Assembly: GCF_004331465.1 (NCBI RefSeq)
Contig: NZ_SJKB01000010.1
Span: 1 to 64,000, forward strand
Source of the DNA: Kribbella pittospori
GTDB lineage: Bacteria > Actinomycetota > Actinomycetes > Propionibacteriales > Kribbellaceae
Direction of reading: 5' to 3'
Length of the DNA stretch: 64,000 nucleotides
The position numbers and the translations under genes are program-made. The notes below the pieces were generated by a model that worked only from the letters and a program-made list of their open reading frames with translations, was not told the DNA's origin and searched no databases. Shown here piece by piece: positions 49,014 to 57,591 of this stretch (the stretch's first letter is position 1; the number at the start of each line of letters is the position of its first letter).

Positions 49014-50008
49014 ACGTGCTGGAGGATTGCTCCGGCCGTGATCAGCAGGCAGATGCCGCCGTTGATGTACTTGTGTGAGTACAAGATCGCGACGAACTCG
49101 CGGATCGTTGCCGTCGGCCAGTAGTAGGCGGCGGTCGGGGAGCCGACGACCTGGCCGTTGACCTTCACCTTGCGGGCGGTGAGTGCGGCCCGGAAGGCGT
49201 GGAAGTTGTTCGTCACGATCAGGCAGCGGTACGCCGGCACCCGGCTGACCATCAGTTCCCGGCTGCAGGTCAGGTTCTCCGTCGTACTGGTCGACCGGTC
49301 CTCACGCAGGATCCGGTCCTCCGGCACACCTCGGTCGATCAGGTACGACGCCATCGCGTGCGACTCGGGCACATCCTCGTCGGGACCCTGGCCGCCGGAC
49401 GTGATGATCATCGGCGAGCGGCCCTTGCGGATGGCCCGCTCGTACACCTGCTTGGCCCGGTCCAGTCGGCTCGCCAGCAGCGGGGGGACCCGCGAGCCGC
49501 GCAGCCCGGACCCGAGTACGACGACGAAGTCGACCTTCCGGGACGAGCGCACCCGGCTGTAGACGAATGCGTAGGCGAGGAAACAGACGAACAGGAACGA
49601 GATGTAGGTCAGCACCCCGACCAGGATCGACCGCACCGCATCGAGCGGTTCCCAGCTGAGCTGCTGGACCGCGATGCCGAAGATGACCAGCCCGATGATG
49701 CCAAGACCGGCGAGCAGCGACAGCAGGTTGGCCGGCCGGCGGCCCTCCCGGCGCAGCATCGTGACGCCGTTGATCACGAGGAAGATCGCGAGCACCACGA
49801 TCGCCACCGGGATGGCGACCACGATCGCCAGCACCAGCCAGCGCGCGGCGGTGCCGCTGACGGAGTCGAGCGCGAAGATCACCCCGATCCCGGCGAACAT
49901 CAGCGTGAGGACCAGGAAGATCCCGTTGCGGAACAGCCGCCGGTCGTGCAGGAAGCTGAGTGCGAAGACGAGGAACCAGAACCCGGCGATTCCGAACGAG
50001 ATGAGCAT
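49010..50008 (-). CDS. YdcF/SanA/ElyC-family membrane protein (DUF218)
   Basis: A 332-residue protein. The N-terminal half has five hydrophobic segments (FGIAGFWFLVFALSFL, NGIFLVLTLMFAGIGVIFAL, WLVLAIVVAIPVAIVVLAIFLVI and others). The C-terminal half is a DUF218 domain (VDFVVVLGSGLRGSRVPPLLASRLDRA, MIITSGGQGPDEDVPESHAMASYLIDRGVPEDRIL, STTENLTCS, LIVTNNFHAFRAALTARK). Relatives take part in envelope or cell-wall maintenance and vancomycin tolerance, but the activity is unknown. ATG at 50008 directly abuts a 12-pair hairpin. Its stop overlaps the NUDIX stop by two or three bases. Confidence 0.85.
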   Translation of the reverse strand: MLISFGIAGFWFLVFALSFLHDRRLFRNGIFLVLTLMFAGIGVIFALDSVSGTAARWLVLAIVVAIPVAIVVLAIFLVINGVTMLRREGRRPANLLSLLAGLGIIGLVIFGIAVQQLSWEPLDAVRSILVGVLTYISFLFVCFLAYAFVYSRVRSSRKVDFVVVLGSGLRGSRVPPLLASRLDRAKQVYERAIRKGRSPMIITSGGQGPDEDVPESHAMASYLIDRGVPEDRILREDRSTSTTENLTCSRELMVSRVPAYRCLIVTNNFHAFRAALTARKVKVNGQVVGSPTAAYYWPTATIREFVAILYSHKYINGGICLLITAGAILQHV

Positions 50009-50039
50009 CGGGCGCCATCAAACCATCTGATGGCGCCCG
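50009..50039 (-). promoter_or_regulatory. Perfect 12-pair hairpin abutting the YdcF-family start codon
   Basis: CGGGCGCCATCA (50009-50020) and TGATGGCGCCCG (50028-50039) form a perfect stem with a seven-base loop. On the minus strand its last base touches the ATG at 50008, leaving no room for a normal ribosome-binding site. It could gate translation, or the true start may be internal. Confidence 0.6.
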
Positions 50040-50217
50040 GTCGCTCACGCCAGGCTGGTCAGTGACGAGATCGATGCCTTGTGCAGGTCCGGCTGGCCGC
50101 GTACTTCGCCGACGCCGACGGGCCGTCGGAGAAGTGCTTGCCGCCGGCCGGGGCACCTCCAACCCTTGGTGATGTGCGAGAGTCGTGCCGGGACCGGCGC
50201 GCGAGGAAGGGCACTTC

Positions 50218-51450
50218 ATGACAGATGTCACGAACTGGGCGGGGAACGTCAGCTTTGCGAGCGCGTTGCAGCGGCCGGGGTCGGTCGGGGAACTGCAGGA
50301 GCTCGTCGCTACGAGTGAGAAGCTGCGCGTGCTCGGCACCGGGCACTCGTTCAACCGGATCGCCGACAGCGCCGGCACGCTGGTCAGTGTCGCGGACCTG
50401 CCGCAGGTGATCGAGGTCGGCGAGCGTGGAGTGACGGTCTCCGCCGGACTCCGGTACGGCGAGATCACGGCGGCGCTCGAGGCCCAAGGGCTCGCGCTGC
50501 ACAACCTCGGTTCGCTGCCGCACATCTCGGTGGCCGGTGCCTGCTCCACCGGCACCCACGGCTCGGGCGACACCAACGGTCCGCTCGCGGATGCGGTCAA
50601 CGCGATCACGTTCGTGGACGCGTCCGGCGAGCTCGTCACGCTGACCCGCGACGATCCGGACTTCGCCGGCTCAGTGGTCTCGCTCGGCGCCCTCGGTGTC
50701 ACTGTGAGCCTCACGCTCGACGTCCAGCCGTCGTACCAGATCAGCCAGGTCGTGTACGACGGTCTGCCGGTGGAGCGGCTGGCCTCGGACTTCGATGACG
50801 TGATGGGCAGTGCGTACAGCGTCAGCGCGTTCACGGACTGGGTCGATCCGGACGTGATGGTGTGGCGCAAGCAGCGTGGCCACGAGCCGATCGAGACCAG
50901 CTGGCTCGGCGCGAAGGTTGCCGACGGCCCCCGTCATCCGATCAAGGTGATGCCGGCCGACTACGCCACCCAGCAGGGCGGCATGCCGGGTCCGTGGAAC
51001 GAGCGGCTCCCACACTTCCGGCTCGAGTTCACCCCGAGCAACGGCGACGAACTGCAGTCCGAGTACTTCGTCCCGCGGGAGCGGGCGGCCGAGGCGTTCG
51101 ACATACTGCGGGCCCTGGGCAACCAGTTCACACCGGTCCTGCAGGTGTCCGAGGTCCGCACGATCGCCGCCGACGAGCTGTGGCTGAGTCCGAGCCAGAG
51201 CCGGGACACGGTCGCCCTGCACTTCACCTGGATCCAGGACGAGGCCGCCGTACGGCCGGTCGTGACCGCGCTGGAGGAGGCCCTCGACCCGCTGGACGTG
51301 CGGCCGCACTGGGGCAAGGTCTTCGCCGCCGACGCGGCCTTGCTCCGGGCGCGTTATCCGAAGGTGCCCGACTTCATCGCACTCGCGGCGAAGTACGACC
51401 CGGCCGGCAAGTTCCGCAATCCCTACCTGGACACCTACCTGCCTAGCTGA
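50218..51450 (+). CDS. Alditol oxidase (VAO-family flavoprotein)
   Basis: A 410-residue FAD oxidase that oxidises the terminal hydroxyl of sugar alcohols such as xylitol or sorbitol, making hydrogen peroxide. The FAD domain has LRVLGTGHSFNRIADSAGTLVSV, in which the histidine of GHSFN is the covalent flavin site of Streptomyces AldO, and SVAGACSTGTHGSGD. The substrate domain includes HFRLEFTPSNGDELQSEYFVPR and PHWGKVF, with the C-terminal KYDPAGKFRNPYLD. Length matches AldO. ATG at 50218 follows GAGGAAGG. It converges with the Cache gene, overlapping it by eight bases. Confidence 0.9.
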   Translation: MTDVTNWAGNVSFASALQRPGSVGELQELVATSEKLRVLGTGHSFNRIADSAGTLVSVADLPQVIEVGERGVTVSAGLRYGEITAALEAQGLALHNLGSLPHISVAGACSTGTHGSGDTNGPLADAVNAITFVDASGELVTLTRDDPDFAGSVVSLGALGVTVSLTLDVQPSYQISQVVYDGLPVERLASDFDDVMGSAYSVSAFTDWVDPDVMVWRKQRGHEPIETSWLGAKVADGPRHPIKVMPADYATQQGGMPGPWNERLPHFRLEFTPSNGDELQSEYFVPRERAAEAFDILRALGNQFTPVLQVSEVRTIAADELWLSPSQSRDTVALHFTWIQDEAAVRPVVTALEEALDPLDVRPHWGKVFAADAALLRARYPKVPDFIALAAKYDPAGKFRNPYLDTYLPS

Positions 51451-52123
51451 GATCGACCACCGACAGCGGCAGATCCTCGATCCGGTACGACGGTGACGGT
51501 GCGCGCAGCAGGGTCCCGCTCACGTGGCGGGCGCTGTTGCTCAGCACGACCCGGCCCTGGTCGTTGACGATGGCAACCTTCCGGTGGGTCGCCCGCAGGC
51601 ACGGCAGGATCGCCTTCTCGAAGGTGAACACCCGGACGTCCGCGCCGGCCACGCCCACGAACCGGTCGTCGACCACGACGGGCACGGTGAAGGTCAGGGT
51701 GTAGTCGTCGGTGCAGAGGTAGTCGACGTACGGCCCGGTGATGTGGCGGCGGCCGGTGGTCCGCGGTACGTCGTACCAGGGCAGGGAACCGTAGTCGTAG
51801 AAGTTCTCGCCGCGCGGATCCGTGTCGACGATCAGGCGCTCGGCCGAGCCGTTGCTCAGCATGAACCACTCCAGCCACCAGCGGGAGTCGGCCAACGTGT
51901 CGACGGCCGCGACGAATCCCGCGCCCTGGATCAGACCGTCCGGATCCTCGAGGGCCGGGCCGACGAGCGTCGTGACCGCACCGAGGTCGCCGCGCCGGAC
52001 CGTCGGTTGATCGTTGAAGACGGCACCGATCTCCGCTGCGATCCGGTCGGCAAGCCCGAAGGCCTCGCCCACCACAGCACCGACCTGCTCCACGACGGCA
52101 TCTGACGCAAGGTGAGTACTCAT
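51443..52123 (-). CDS. Stand-alone Cache-domain protein without membrane segments
   Basis: A 226-residue protein. Its central part reads as a Cache sensor: GLIQGAGFVAAVDTLADSRWWLEWFML, then DTDPRGENFYDYGSLPWYDVPRTTGRRHITGPYVDYLCTDDYTLTFTVPVVVDDRFVGVAGADVRV (given in parts), with a third repeat KVAIVNDQGRVVLSNS. Cache domains are normally outside the cell on receptors; here there is no signal peptide, transmembrane helix or output domain, so it should be cytoplasmic. It starts directly after the stop of a FadR-type regulator gene and probably works with it. ATG at 52123. Confidence 0.8.
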   Translation of the reverse strand: MSTHLASDAVVEQVGAVVGEAFGLADRIAAEIGAVFNDQPTVRRGDLGAVTTLVGPALEDPDGLIQGAGFVAAVDTLADSRWWLEWFMLSNGSAERLIVDTDPRGENFYDYGSLPWYDVPRTTGRRHITGPYVDYLCTDDYTLTFTVPVVVDDRFVGVAGADVRVFTFEKAILPCLRATHRKVAIVNDQGRVVLSNSARHVSGTLLRAPSPSYRIEDLPLSVVDLS

Positions 52124-52867
52124 TCAGTCCTCCAGGGCAAGTCTGAGGTCGATCAGCCGTGCCGTCGAGTCTGCGACGCGTTCCTCAGCGGCCGTCCGCG
52201 CGGCGTCACCGTCGGTTCGCTCGATCGCCGCGACGACATCCCGGCAGCTCTGCACGGTCCGGCGATGGCTCTCGTCGTCGCCGAACGCGAGCCAGAGCAG
52301 CGTGCCGACCTCTGCCTGCAGGCTCACCTCGGCCCGGTACAGCCGGGTGGACTGCGCGGTCGCGGCCACCTCGATGTGGAACTGCGCATCCGCGCGACGA
52401 CGGGCGCCGAGACCCTCCGCGTTCTCCAGGCTGTCGCAGACTCCGCCGAGGCGCTGTACGTCGTCCGGCGTCGCACGCTCGGCTGCGAGTCTGGCCGCCG
52501 TACCCGCGATGGCGCTGTAGTGGTCGCCGAGATCGCGAAGTTGCGCGAGGCTCAACTCCTCCAGCCGGTCCCGGACGATCGCGGCGGACATCTCCTCCTG
52601 CGCCCGGACGAAGCTGCCACCGCCCCGCCCACGCCGGGTCTGGATCAGGCCGCGCAACCGCAGTGACGACAGGGCTTCGCGCACCGTGGTGGTGGAGACG
52701 CCGAAGATGCCGGCCAGGTCGGACTCGCCCGGCAGTTGCTCCGAGTCCGGCAGCAGGCCCAGCGCGATCGCGTCGGTCAGGCGGCGCTCGACCAGTTCCG
52801 AGCGGCTCAGCGTCTCCAGCGGTGCGAACACCGCCGCCGCGCCACTGCCGTAGAACCGCAGCGCCAT
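52124..52867 (-). CDS. GntR/FadR-family regulator of the polyamine/GABA locus
   Basis: A 247-residue regulator. The winged helix spans about 15-85 (LSRSELVERRLTDAIALGLLPDSEQLPGESDLAGIFGVSTTTVREALSSLRLRGLIQTRRGRGGGSFV, in parts), then an FCD domain (LRDLGDHYSAIAGTAARLAAERA, RADAQFHIEVAATAQSTRLYRAEVSLQAEVG). ATG at 52867 follows AGGGGCGGG. It is divergent from the aldehyde dehydrogenase/ABC/GabT operon with an inverted repeat over that promoter, and is followed without gap by the Cache-protein gene. Repression relieved by putrescine, GABA or a related compound is inferred. Confidence 0.87.
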   Translation of the reverse strand: MALRFYGSGAAAVFAPLETLSRSELVERRLTDAIALGLLPDSEQLPGESDLAGIFGVSTTTVREALSSLRLRGLIQTRRGRGGGSFVRAQEEMSAAIVRDRLEELSLAQLRDLGDHYSAIAGTAARLAAERATPDDVQRLGGVCDSLENAEGLGARRRADAQFHIEVAATAQSTRLYRAEVSLQAEVGTLLWLAFGDDESHRRTVQSCRDVVAAIERTDGDAARTAAEERVADSTARLIDLRLALED

Positions 52868-52925
52868 CCCGCCCCTGCCTTTCTCGGTCACCCGGACACA
52901 ACTCCGGAACATTCTCACCGACGTC

Positions 52926-52954
52926 TTGAACTTTAACATCTGATTTCATATGTT
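52926..52954 (+). promoter_or_regulatory. Promoter and operator of the polyamine/GABA operon
   Basis: TTGAAC (52926-52931) and TATGTT (52949-52954) are 17 bases apart, a good housekeeping-type promoter in an unusually AT-rich patch. The inverted repeat AACAT (52935-52939) and ATGTT (52950-52954) covers the spacer and -10, as expected for repression by the divergent FadR-type protein. Confidence 0.6.
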
Positions 52955-52995
52955 TACGGCCACCAGAGACAGTCCCCGGCCAGGGAGTGTGCGCG

Positions 52996-54432
52996 ATGCG
53001 AACTGTGCGGAATCTGATCAACGGAACGCCGCGAGACGCGCTCAGCGGCGCTACCAGCGAGCTCGTCGATCCGGCCACCGGCAAGGCCTTCGGTACGGCG
53101 CCACTGTCCGGCGACGAGGACGTGGACGAGGCGTACCGGGCGGCGGATGCCGCTGCCCCCGGCTGGGCCGGGGCGACTCCGAGCGAGCGGCAACGCGCGC
53201 TGCTGCGGTTCGCCGATCGGGTCGAGGCGGAGGCCGAGACCTTGGTCGCGGCCGAGTCGGAGAACACCGGCAAGCTGCTCGGGCTGACCCGCTCCGAGGA
53301 ACTCGACGTCATGGTCGACCAGCTGCGCTTCTTCGCCGGCGCGGCACGGCTGCTCGAAGGCAAGTCCGCGGGCGAGTACCTGGCCGGTCACACGTCCTGG
53401 GTCCGCCGCGAACCGATCGGCGTCGTCGGCCAGATCACGCCGTGGAACTACCCGATGATGATGGCGGTCTGGAAGTTCGGCCCGGCCCTTGCCGCCGGCA
53501 ACACGCTGGTCCTGAAGCCGGCCGAGACCACGCCGGTGACGACGGTGATGCTGGCAGAGCTCGCGGCTGAGGTGCTGCCGCCCGGCGTGTTCAACGTCGT
53601 CTGCGGTGACCGTGCAACCGGGCAGGCCGTGGTTGCGCATCCGGTCCCCGGCCAGGTCAGCATCACCGGCTCGACCCGGGCCGGTTCCGAGGTCGCCAGT
53701 ACGGCCGCTCTCGACCTCAAGCGCACGCACCTCGAGCTCGGCGGCAAAGCACCGGCCGTCGTCTTCGCCGACGCGGACCTCGCCGCGGCGGCCGAGGCGA
53801 TCGGGGTCGGCGGCTACTTCAACGCCGGCCAGGACTGTACGGCGGCCTGCCGGGTGATCGTCGATGCCTCGGTGCACGACGAGTTCGTGCAGACCCTGGT
53901 CGACTGGGCACGATCGAACGCGCGCCCCGGACTCGCGAACGACGGCGACGCGCTGTTCGGGCCACTGAACAGCAGCCTGCAGCTGGACCGGGTCCACGGC
54001 TTCCTGGCCCGGATGCCCGAGCACGGCTCGATCGCACTGGGTGGCGAACGGTCCGGCGGAGCCCTTGCCGACGGGTACTTCCTGGACGCGACCGTCGTCA
54101 CCGGGCTGCAGCAGGACGACGAGATGATCCAGGACGAGGTGTTCGGTCCGGTCATCACTGTGCAGTCCTTCAGCGACGAGGACGAGGCACTGCGGATGGC
54201 CAACGGCGTGCGCTTCGGTCTCGCGTCGAGCGTGTTCACCACCGACCACTCGCGGGCACTGCGGATGTCAGCGGCCCTCGACTTCGGCTGCGTCTGGATC
54301 AACACGCACATCCCGCTGGTGGCCGAGATGCCGCACGGCGGCTTCAAGCACTCCGGGCACGGCAAGGACCTGTCCCTGTACGGCGTCGAGGACTACACCC
54401 GGGTCAAGCACGTGATGTCGGCGATCGGATGA
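52996..54432 (+). CDS. Aldehyde dehydrogenase, gamma-aminobutyraldehyde type
   Basis: A 478-residue NAD-dependent aldehyde dehydrogenase. The general base E247 is in HLELGGKAP and the nucleophile C281 in GQDCTAACR; VGQITPWNYPMMMAVWKFGPALAAGN and EVFGPVITV are further family marks. It resembles PatD-type enzymes that oxidise 4-aminobutanal to GABA, and the operon context (Pot-type importer, GabT) agrees with putrescine breakdown. ATG at 52996 follows AGGGA; GTG at 52987 is an alternative. It overlaps the ABC ATPase gene by four bases. Confidence 0.9.
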   Translation: MRTVRNLINGTPRDALSGATSELVDPATGKAFGTAPLSGDEDVDEAYRAADAAAPGWAGATPSERQRALLRFADRVEAEAETLVAAESENTGKLLGLTRSEELDVMVDQLRFFAGAARLLEGKSAGEYLAGHTSWVRREPIGVVGQITPWNYPMMMAVWKFGPALAAGNTLVLKPAETTPVTTVMLAELAAEVLPPGVFNVVCGDRATGQAVVAHPVPGQVSITGSTRAGSEVASTAALDLKRTHLELGGKAPAVVFADADLAAAAEAIGVGGYFNAGQDCTAACRVIVDASVHDEFVQTLVDWARSNARPGLANDGDALFGPLNSSLQLDRVHGFLARMPEHGSIALGGERSGGALADGYFLDATVVTGLQQDDEMIQDEVFGPVITVQSFSDEDEALRMANGVRFGLASSVFTTDHSRALRMSAALDFGCVWINTHIPLVAEMPHGGFKHSGHGKDLSLYGVEDYTRVKHVMSAIG

Positions 54433-55505
54433 CGAGCTTGGGCGAGCAGGTGACGACCGAGACGCCGCCGGACACGGCGGCGGCGGTCAGCCTGCGCGGC
54501 CTGCGGAAGATGTTCGGCGAGGTCGCCGCGGTGGACGGTGTCGACCTCGACCTGGCCGAGGGTGAGTTCTTCTCGATGCTCGGCCCGTCCGGTTCCGGCA
54601 AGACCACCGTGCTGCGGATGATCGCCGGCTTCGAGGCGCCCACCGCGGGGCGGATCCTGCTCGGGGGCGTCGACGTCACCGAGCGGCCGCCGTACGCGCG
54701 GGATGTGAACACGGTCTTCCAGGACTACGCGCTGTTCCCGCATATGAGCGTGCAGCAGAACGTCGAGTACGGGTTGCGGGTGAAGGGTGTCGACCGGCGG
54801 TCGCGCCGTACCAGGGCCCTCGAGGCGCTGGAGACGGTCCGGCTGGAGGGGTTCGGGGACCGCCGGCCGAGCCAGCTGTCCGGTGGCCAGCGGCAACGCG
54901 TGGCGCTGGCCCGGGCACTGGTGAACCGCCCGAAACTGCTGTTGCTGGACGAGCCGCTCGGAGCCCTCGACCTGAAGCTGCGCCGGGAGATGCAGCTCGA
55001 GCTCAAGGCGTTGCAGCGTGATGTCGGCATCACCTTCGTGTTCGTCACCCACGACCAGGAGGAGGCGCTGACGATGAGCGACCGGATCGCCGTGTTCAAC
55101 GGCGGCCGGATCGAGCAGCTGGCCGGTCCGGCCGAGCTGTACGAGCACCCGGCGAGCGCATTCGTCGCCGGGTTCGTCGGTACGTCCAACTTGCTCGAGG
55201 GTGACGTCGCCTCCGCAATCCTCGGTACGCCGGGACTGTTCACCGTCCGGCCCGAGAAGATCGACATGCACACCCGGACCGCCGACGCCGTTCCGGGGAG
55301 CTGTACCGCCACCGGTGTGGTCCGCGAAGTGGTGTACCTCGGCTCGGCCACGCAGACCGTGGTCGACCTGGACGCCGGTGGCTCGCTCATCGTCCTGCAG
55401 CAGAACCAGCAGGGCTCGGTGCAGGACAAGCTCGCGCTTCGGGGTGCCCAGGTCCGCCTCAGCTGGCGCCGCGAACACACCGTCGAGATCGGCGGTTCCG
55501 CCTAG
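54429..55505 (+). CDS. ABC transporter ATPase, spermidine/putrescine (PotA) type
   Basis: A 358-residue import ATPase. Walker A GPSGSGKTTVLR (about residue 46), Q loop VFQDYALFPHMSVQQNVEYGL, signature LSGGQRQRVALARAL, Walker B LLLDEPLGALDLKLR and H loop VTHDQEEALTMSD are all present. The C-terminal TOBE domain (about 270-350) is weaker but visible (RPEKIDMHT, VVREVVYLGSATQTVVDL). ATG at 54429 overlaps the dehydrogenase stop. It energises the two permeases encoded downstream. Confidence 0.92.
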   Translation: MTSLGEQVTTETPPDTAAAVSLRGLRKMFGEVAAVDGVDLDLAEGEFFSMLGPSGSGKTTVLRMIAGFEAPTAGRILLGGVDVTERPPYARDVNTVFQDYALFPHMSVQQNVEYGLRVKGVDRRSRRTRALEALETVRLEGFGDRRPSQLSGGQRQRVALARALVNRPKLLLLDEPLGALDLKLRREMQLELKALQRDVGITFVFVTHDQEEALTMSDRIAVFNGGRIEQLAGPAELYEHPASAFVAGFVGTSNLLEGDVASAILGTPGLFTVRPEKIDMHTRTADAVPGSCTATGVVREVVYLGSATQTVVDLDAGGSLIVLQQNQQGSVQDKLALRGAQVRLSWRREHTVEIGGSA

Positions 55506-55534
55506 TGCCCTAACCCTTTGGCAAGGAGCTTTGG

Positions 55535-56746
55535 ATGAAGAGACTCAGTGCGGCGGCGAGCCTGGCAGCGCTCGCTCTGATCGTGGCAGCGTGCGGCACG
55601 TCCGGTGGTTCCGACGACAGTTCCAGTGACGGGGCGGCCGGGACGAGCGGGTTCACCCCACCGGACCTGAAGAAACTCGACACGCTCGGAGCCGGGGAGG
55701 GCAAGCTCAGCGTGCTCGCCTGGCCCGGGTACGCCGAGGACGGCTCGAACGACCCGAAGGTCGACTGGGTCTCGTCGTTCGAGAAGGAGACCGGCTGCCA
55801 GGTCACGGTGAAGACGTTCGGTACGTCGGACGAGGCCGTCAGCCTGATGAAGACCGGCCAGTACGACGTGGTGTCGGCCTCCGGCGACGCGTCGCTGCGG
55901 TTGATCGCGGGCGGACAGGTGGAGCCCGTGAACACCGACCTGATCCCGAACTACGCCGACGTCTACCCGTTCCTGAAGGACCGCCCGTGGAACTCGGTGA
56001 AGGGACAGATGTACGGCGTACCGCACGGGTACGGCGCGAACCTGCTGATGTGGCGGACCGACAAGGTGACGCCGGCGCCGACGTCGTGGGGCGTGGTCTT
56101 CGACGCGAACTCGCCGTACAAGGGTGCGGTGACGGCGTACGACTCACCGATCTACATCGCCGATGCCGCGATGTACCTGATGGCGACGAAGCCTGATCTG
56201 GGGATCAAGAACCCGTACGCGCTGGACGAGAAGCAGTTCACCGCGACCGTGGATCTGCTCAAGCAGCAGAAGACGCTGGTGTCGGAGTACTGGTCGGACT
56301 ACCTCAAGGAGGTGCAGGCGTTCACCAGCGGCAACTCGGTGGTCGGCACCACCTGGCAGGTGATCGCGAACGTCGCGACCGGCGAGAAGGTCCCGGTGCA
56401 GGTCACCGTCCCGACCGAGGGCGTGACCGGCTGGTCCGACACCTGGATGCTGAGCGCCACCTCGAAGAACAAGAACTGTGGCTACCTGTGGATGAACCAC
56501 ATCGTCAGCCCGCAGGCGAACGCGGCAGTGGCCGAGTACTTCGGCGAGTCGCCGGCCAACGCGAAGGCCTGCGCGCAAACCGCGGACAAGAATCACTGCA
56601 CCACGTTCCACGCCGGTGACGAGGCCTACTCGGAGAAGATCTGGTACTGGACCACCCCGATCGAGCAATGCCTCGACGGCCGCACCGACGTCAAGTGCAC
56701 CGACTACAGCCGGTGGACCCAGGCTTGGACGCAGATCAAGGGATGA
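55535..56746 (+). CDS. Extracellular solute-binding lipoprotein, PotD type
   Basis: A 403-residue substrate-binding protein anchored by a lipid: signal SLAALALIVAAC with the cysteine at about 21, then a Ser/Asp-rich linker (GTSGGSDDSSSDG). The mature part follows the PotD/PotF fold (KLSVLAWPGYAEDGSND, VKTFGTSDEAVSLMKTGQYDVVSASGD, VYPFLKDRPWNSVKGQMYGVPHGYGANLLMWR, WSDTWMLSATSKN). Four to six cysteines suggest disulfides. AAGGAGC precedes ATG at 55535. It delivers ligand to the permeases; putrescine or spermidine is likely but GABA or a betaine cannot be ruled out. Confidence 0.9.
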   Translation: MKRLSAAASLAALALIVAACGTSGGSDDSSSDGAAGTSGFTPPDLKKLDTLGAGEGKLSVLAWPGYAEDGSNDPKVDWVSSFEKETGCQVTVKTFGTSDEAVSLMKTGQYDVVSASGDASLRLIAGGQVEPVNTDLIPNYADVYPFLKDRPWNSVKGQMYGVPHGYGANLLMWRTDKVTPAPTSWGVVFDANSPYKGAVTAYDSPIYIADAAMYLMATKPDLGIKNPYALDEKQFTATVDLLKQQKTLVSEYWSDYLKEVQAFTSGNSVVGTTWQVIANVATGEKVPVQVTVPTEGVTGWSDTWMLSATSKNKNCGYLWMNHIVSPQANAAVAEYFGESPANAKACAQTADKNHCTTFHAGDEAYSEKIWYWTTPIEQCLDGRTDVKCTDYSRWTQAWTQIKG

Positions 56747-57591
56747 GCAGTCTTCATCGCCACCCGCGGGTTCGGTTGGGGTTGTTGCTGGGGCCGCCGA
56801 TCTTGTGGCTCGGGGTTGCGTACCTGGGGGCGTTGGCGGCGTTGTTCGTCACCGCCCTCTGGTCGCAGAACAGCTTCACCGGGCTGATCGAGCGGGAGTG
56901 GACGCTGGACAGTTTCCGGACGCTGTTCACCGTCGACGTGTACCGGACCATCGCGCTGCGCACGATCGGGGTCGCCCTGCTGGTGACTCTGATCGATGCG
57001 GTGGTCGCGTTCCCGATCGCGCTGTACATGTCGAAGGTGGCGCGCCCGGGGCTGCGCCGGTTCCTGCTGGTAGCGGTGCTGATGCCGTTGTGGGCCAGCT
57101 ATCTGGTCAAGGCGTACGCGTGGCGCGGGATGTTCGCCGAGGGTGGGCTGGTGTCGACGATGTTCGAGGCGGTCGGGCTGCAGTCGCCCGGGTTCGGGCT
57201 GGCCGCAACAGTGGTGACGCTGGCCTACCTGTGGCTGCCGTACATGATCCTGCCGATCTACGCCGGTCTCGAACGGCTGCCGGATTCATTGCTGGAGGCA
57301 TCGGCCGATCTCGGCGCGAAGACGACTCAGACGTTGCGGCGGGTGATCGTGCCGGTCGTCGTGCCGGCCATGGTGGCCGGGTCGATCTTCACGTTCAGCC
57401 TGACGCTGGGCGACTACATCGCCGTCCGGATCGTCGGCGGCACCAATCAGTTGCTGGGCAACGTTGTGTACGACAACGTGGGCGCGGCCAACAACCTGCC
57501 GTTCGCGGCCGCGGTCGCCACCATCCCGGTCGTGGTGATGCTGGGGTACCTGGCCGCGGTACGCCGTACCGGAGCGATGGAGAGCCTGTGA
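56743..57591 (+). CDS. ABC transporter permease, PotB type
   Basis: A 282-residue inner-membrane permease with six hydrophobic segments. The EAA loop that contacts the ATPase is LPDSLLEASADLGAKTTQTLRRVIVPVVVPAM, and the stretch MPLWASYLVKAYAWRGMFAEGG is typical of PotB. ATG at 56743 overlaps the binding-protein stop by four bases, and its own TGA overlaps the next ATG. It forms the channel with the following permease. Confidence 0.9.
   Translation: MSSLHRHPRVRLGLLLGPPILWLGVAYLGALAALFVTALWSQNSFTGLIEREWTLDSFRTLFTVDVYRTIALRTIGVALLVTLIDAVVAFPIALYMSKVARPGLRRFLLVAVLMPLWASYLVKAYAWRGMFAEGGLVSTMFEAVGLQSPGFGLAATVVTLAYLWLPYMILPIYAGLERLPDSLLEASADLGAKTTQTLRRVIVPVVVPAMVAGSIFTFSLTLGDYIAVRIVGGTNQLLGNVVYDNVGAANNLPFAAAVATIPVVVMLGYLAAVRRTGAMESL

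Noticed and set aside
50046..50161. Minus-strand frame ending ...GQPDLHKASISSLTSLA, looking like a protein C-terminus
   Set aside because: About 40 codons without any start codon or recognisable family; it may be a gene remnant but cannot be supported.
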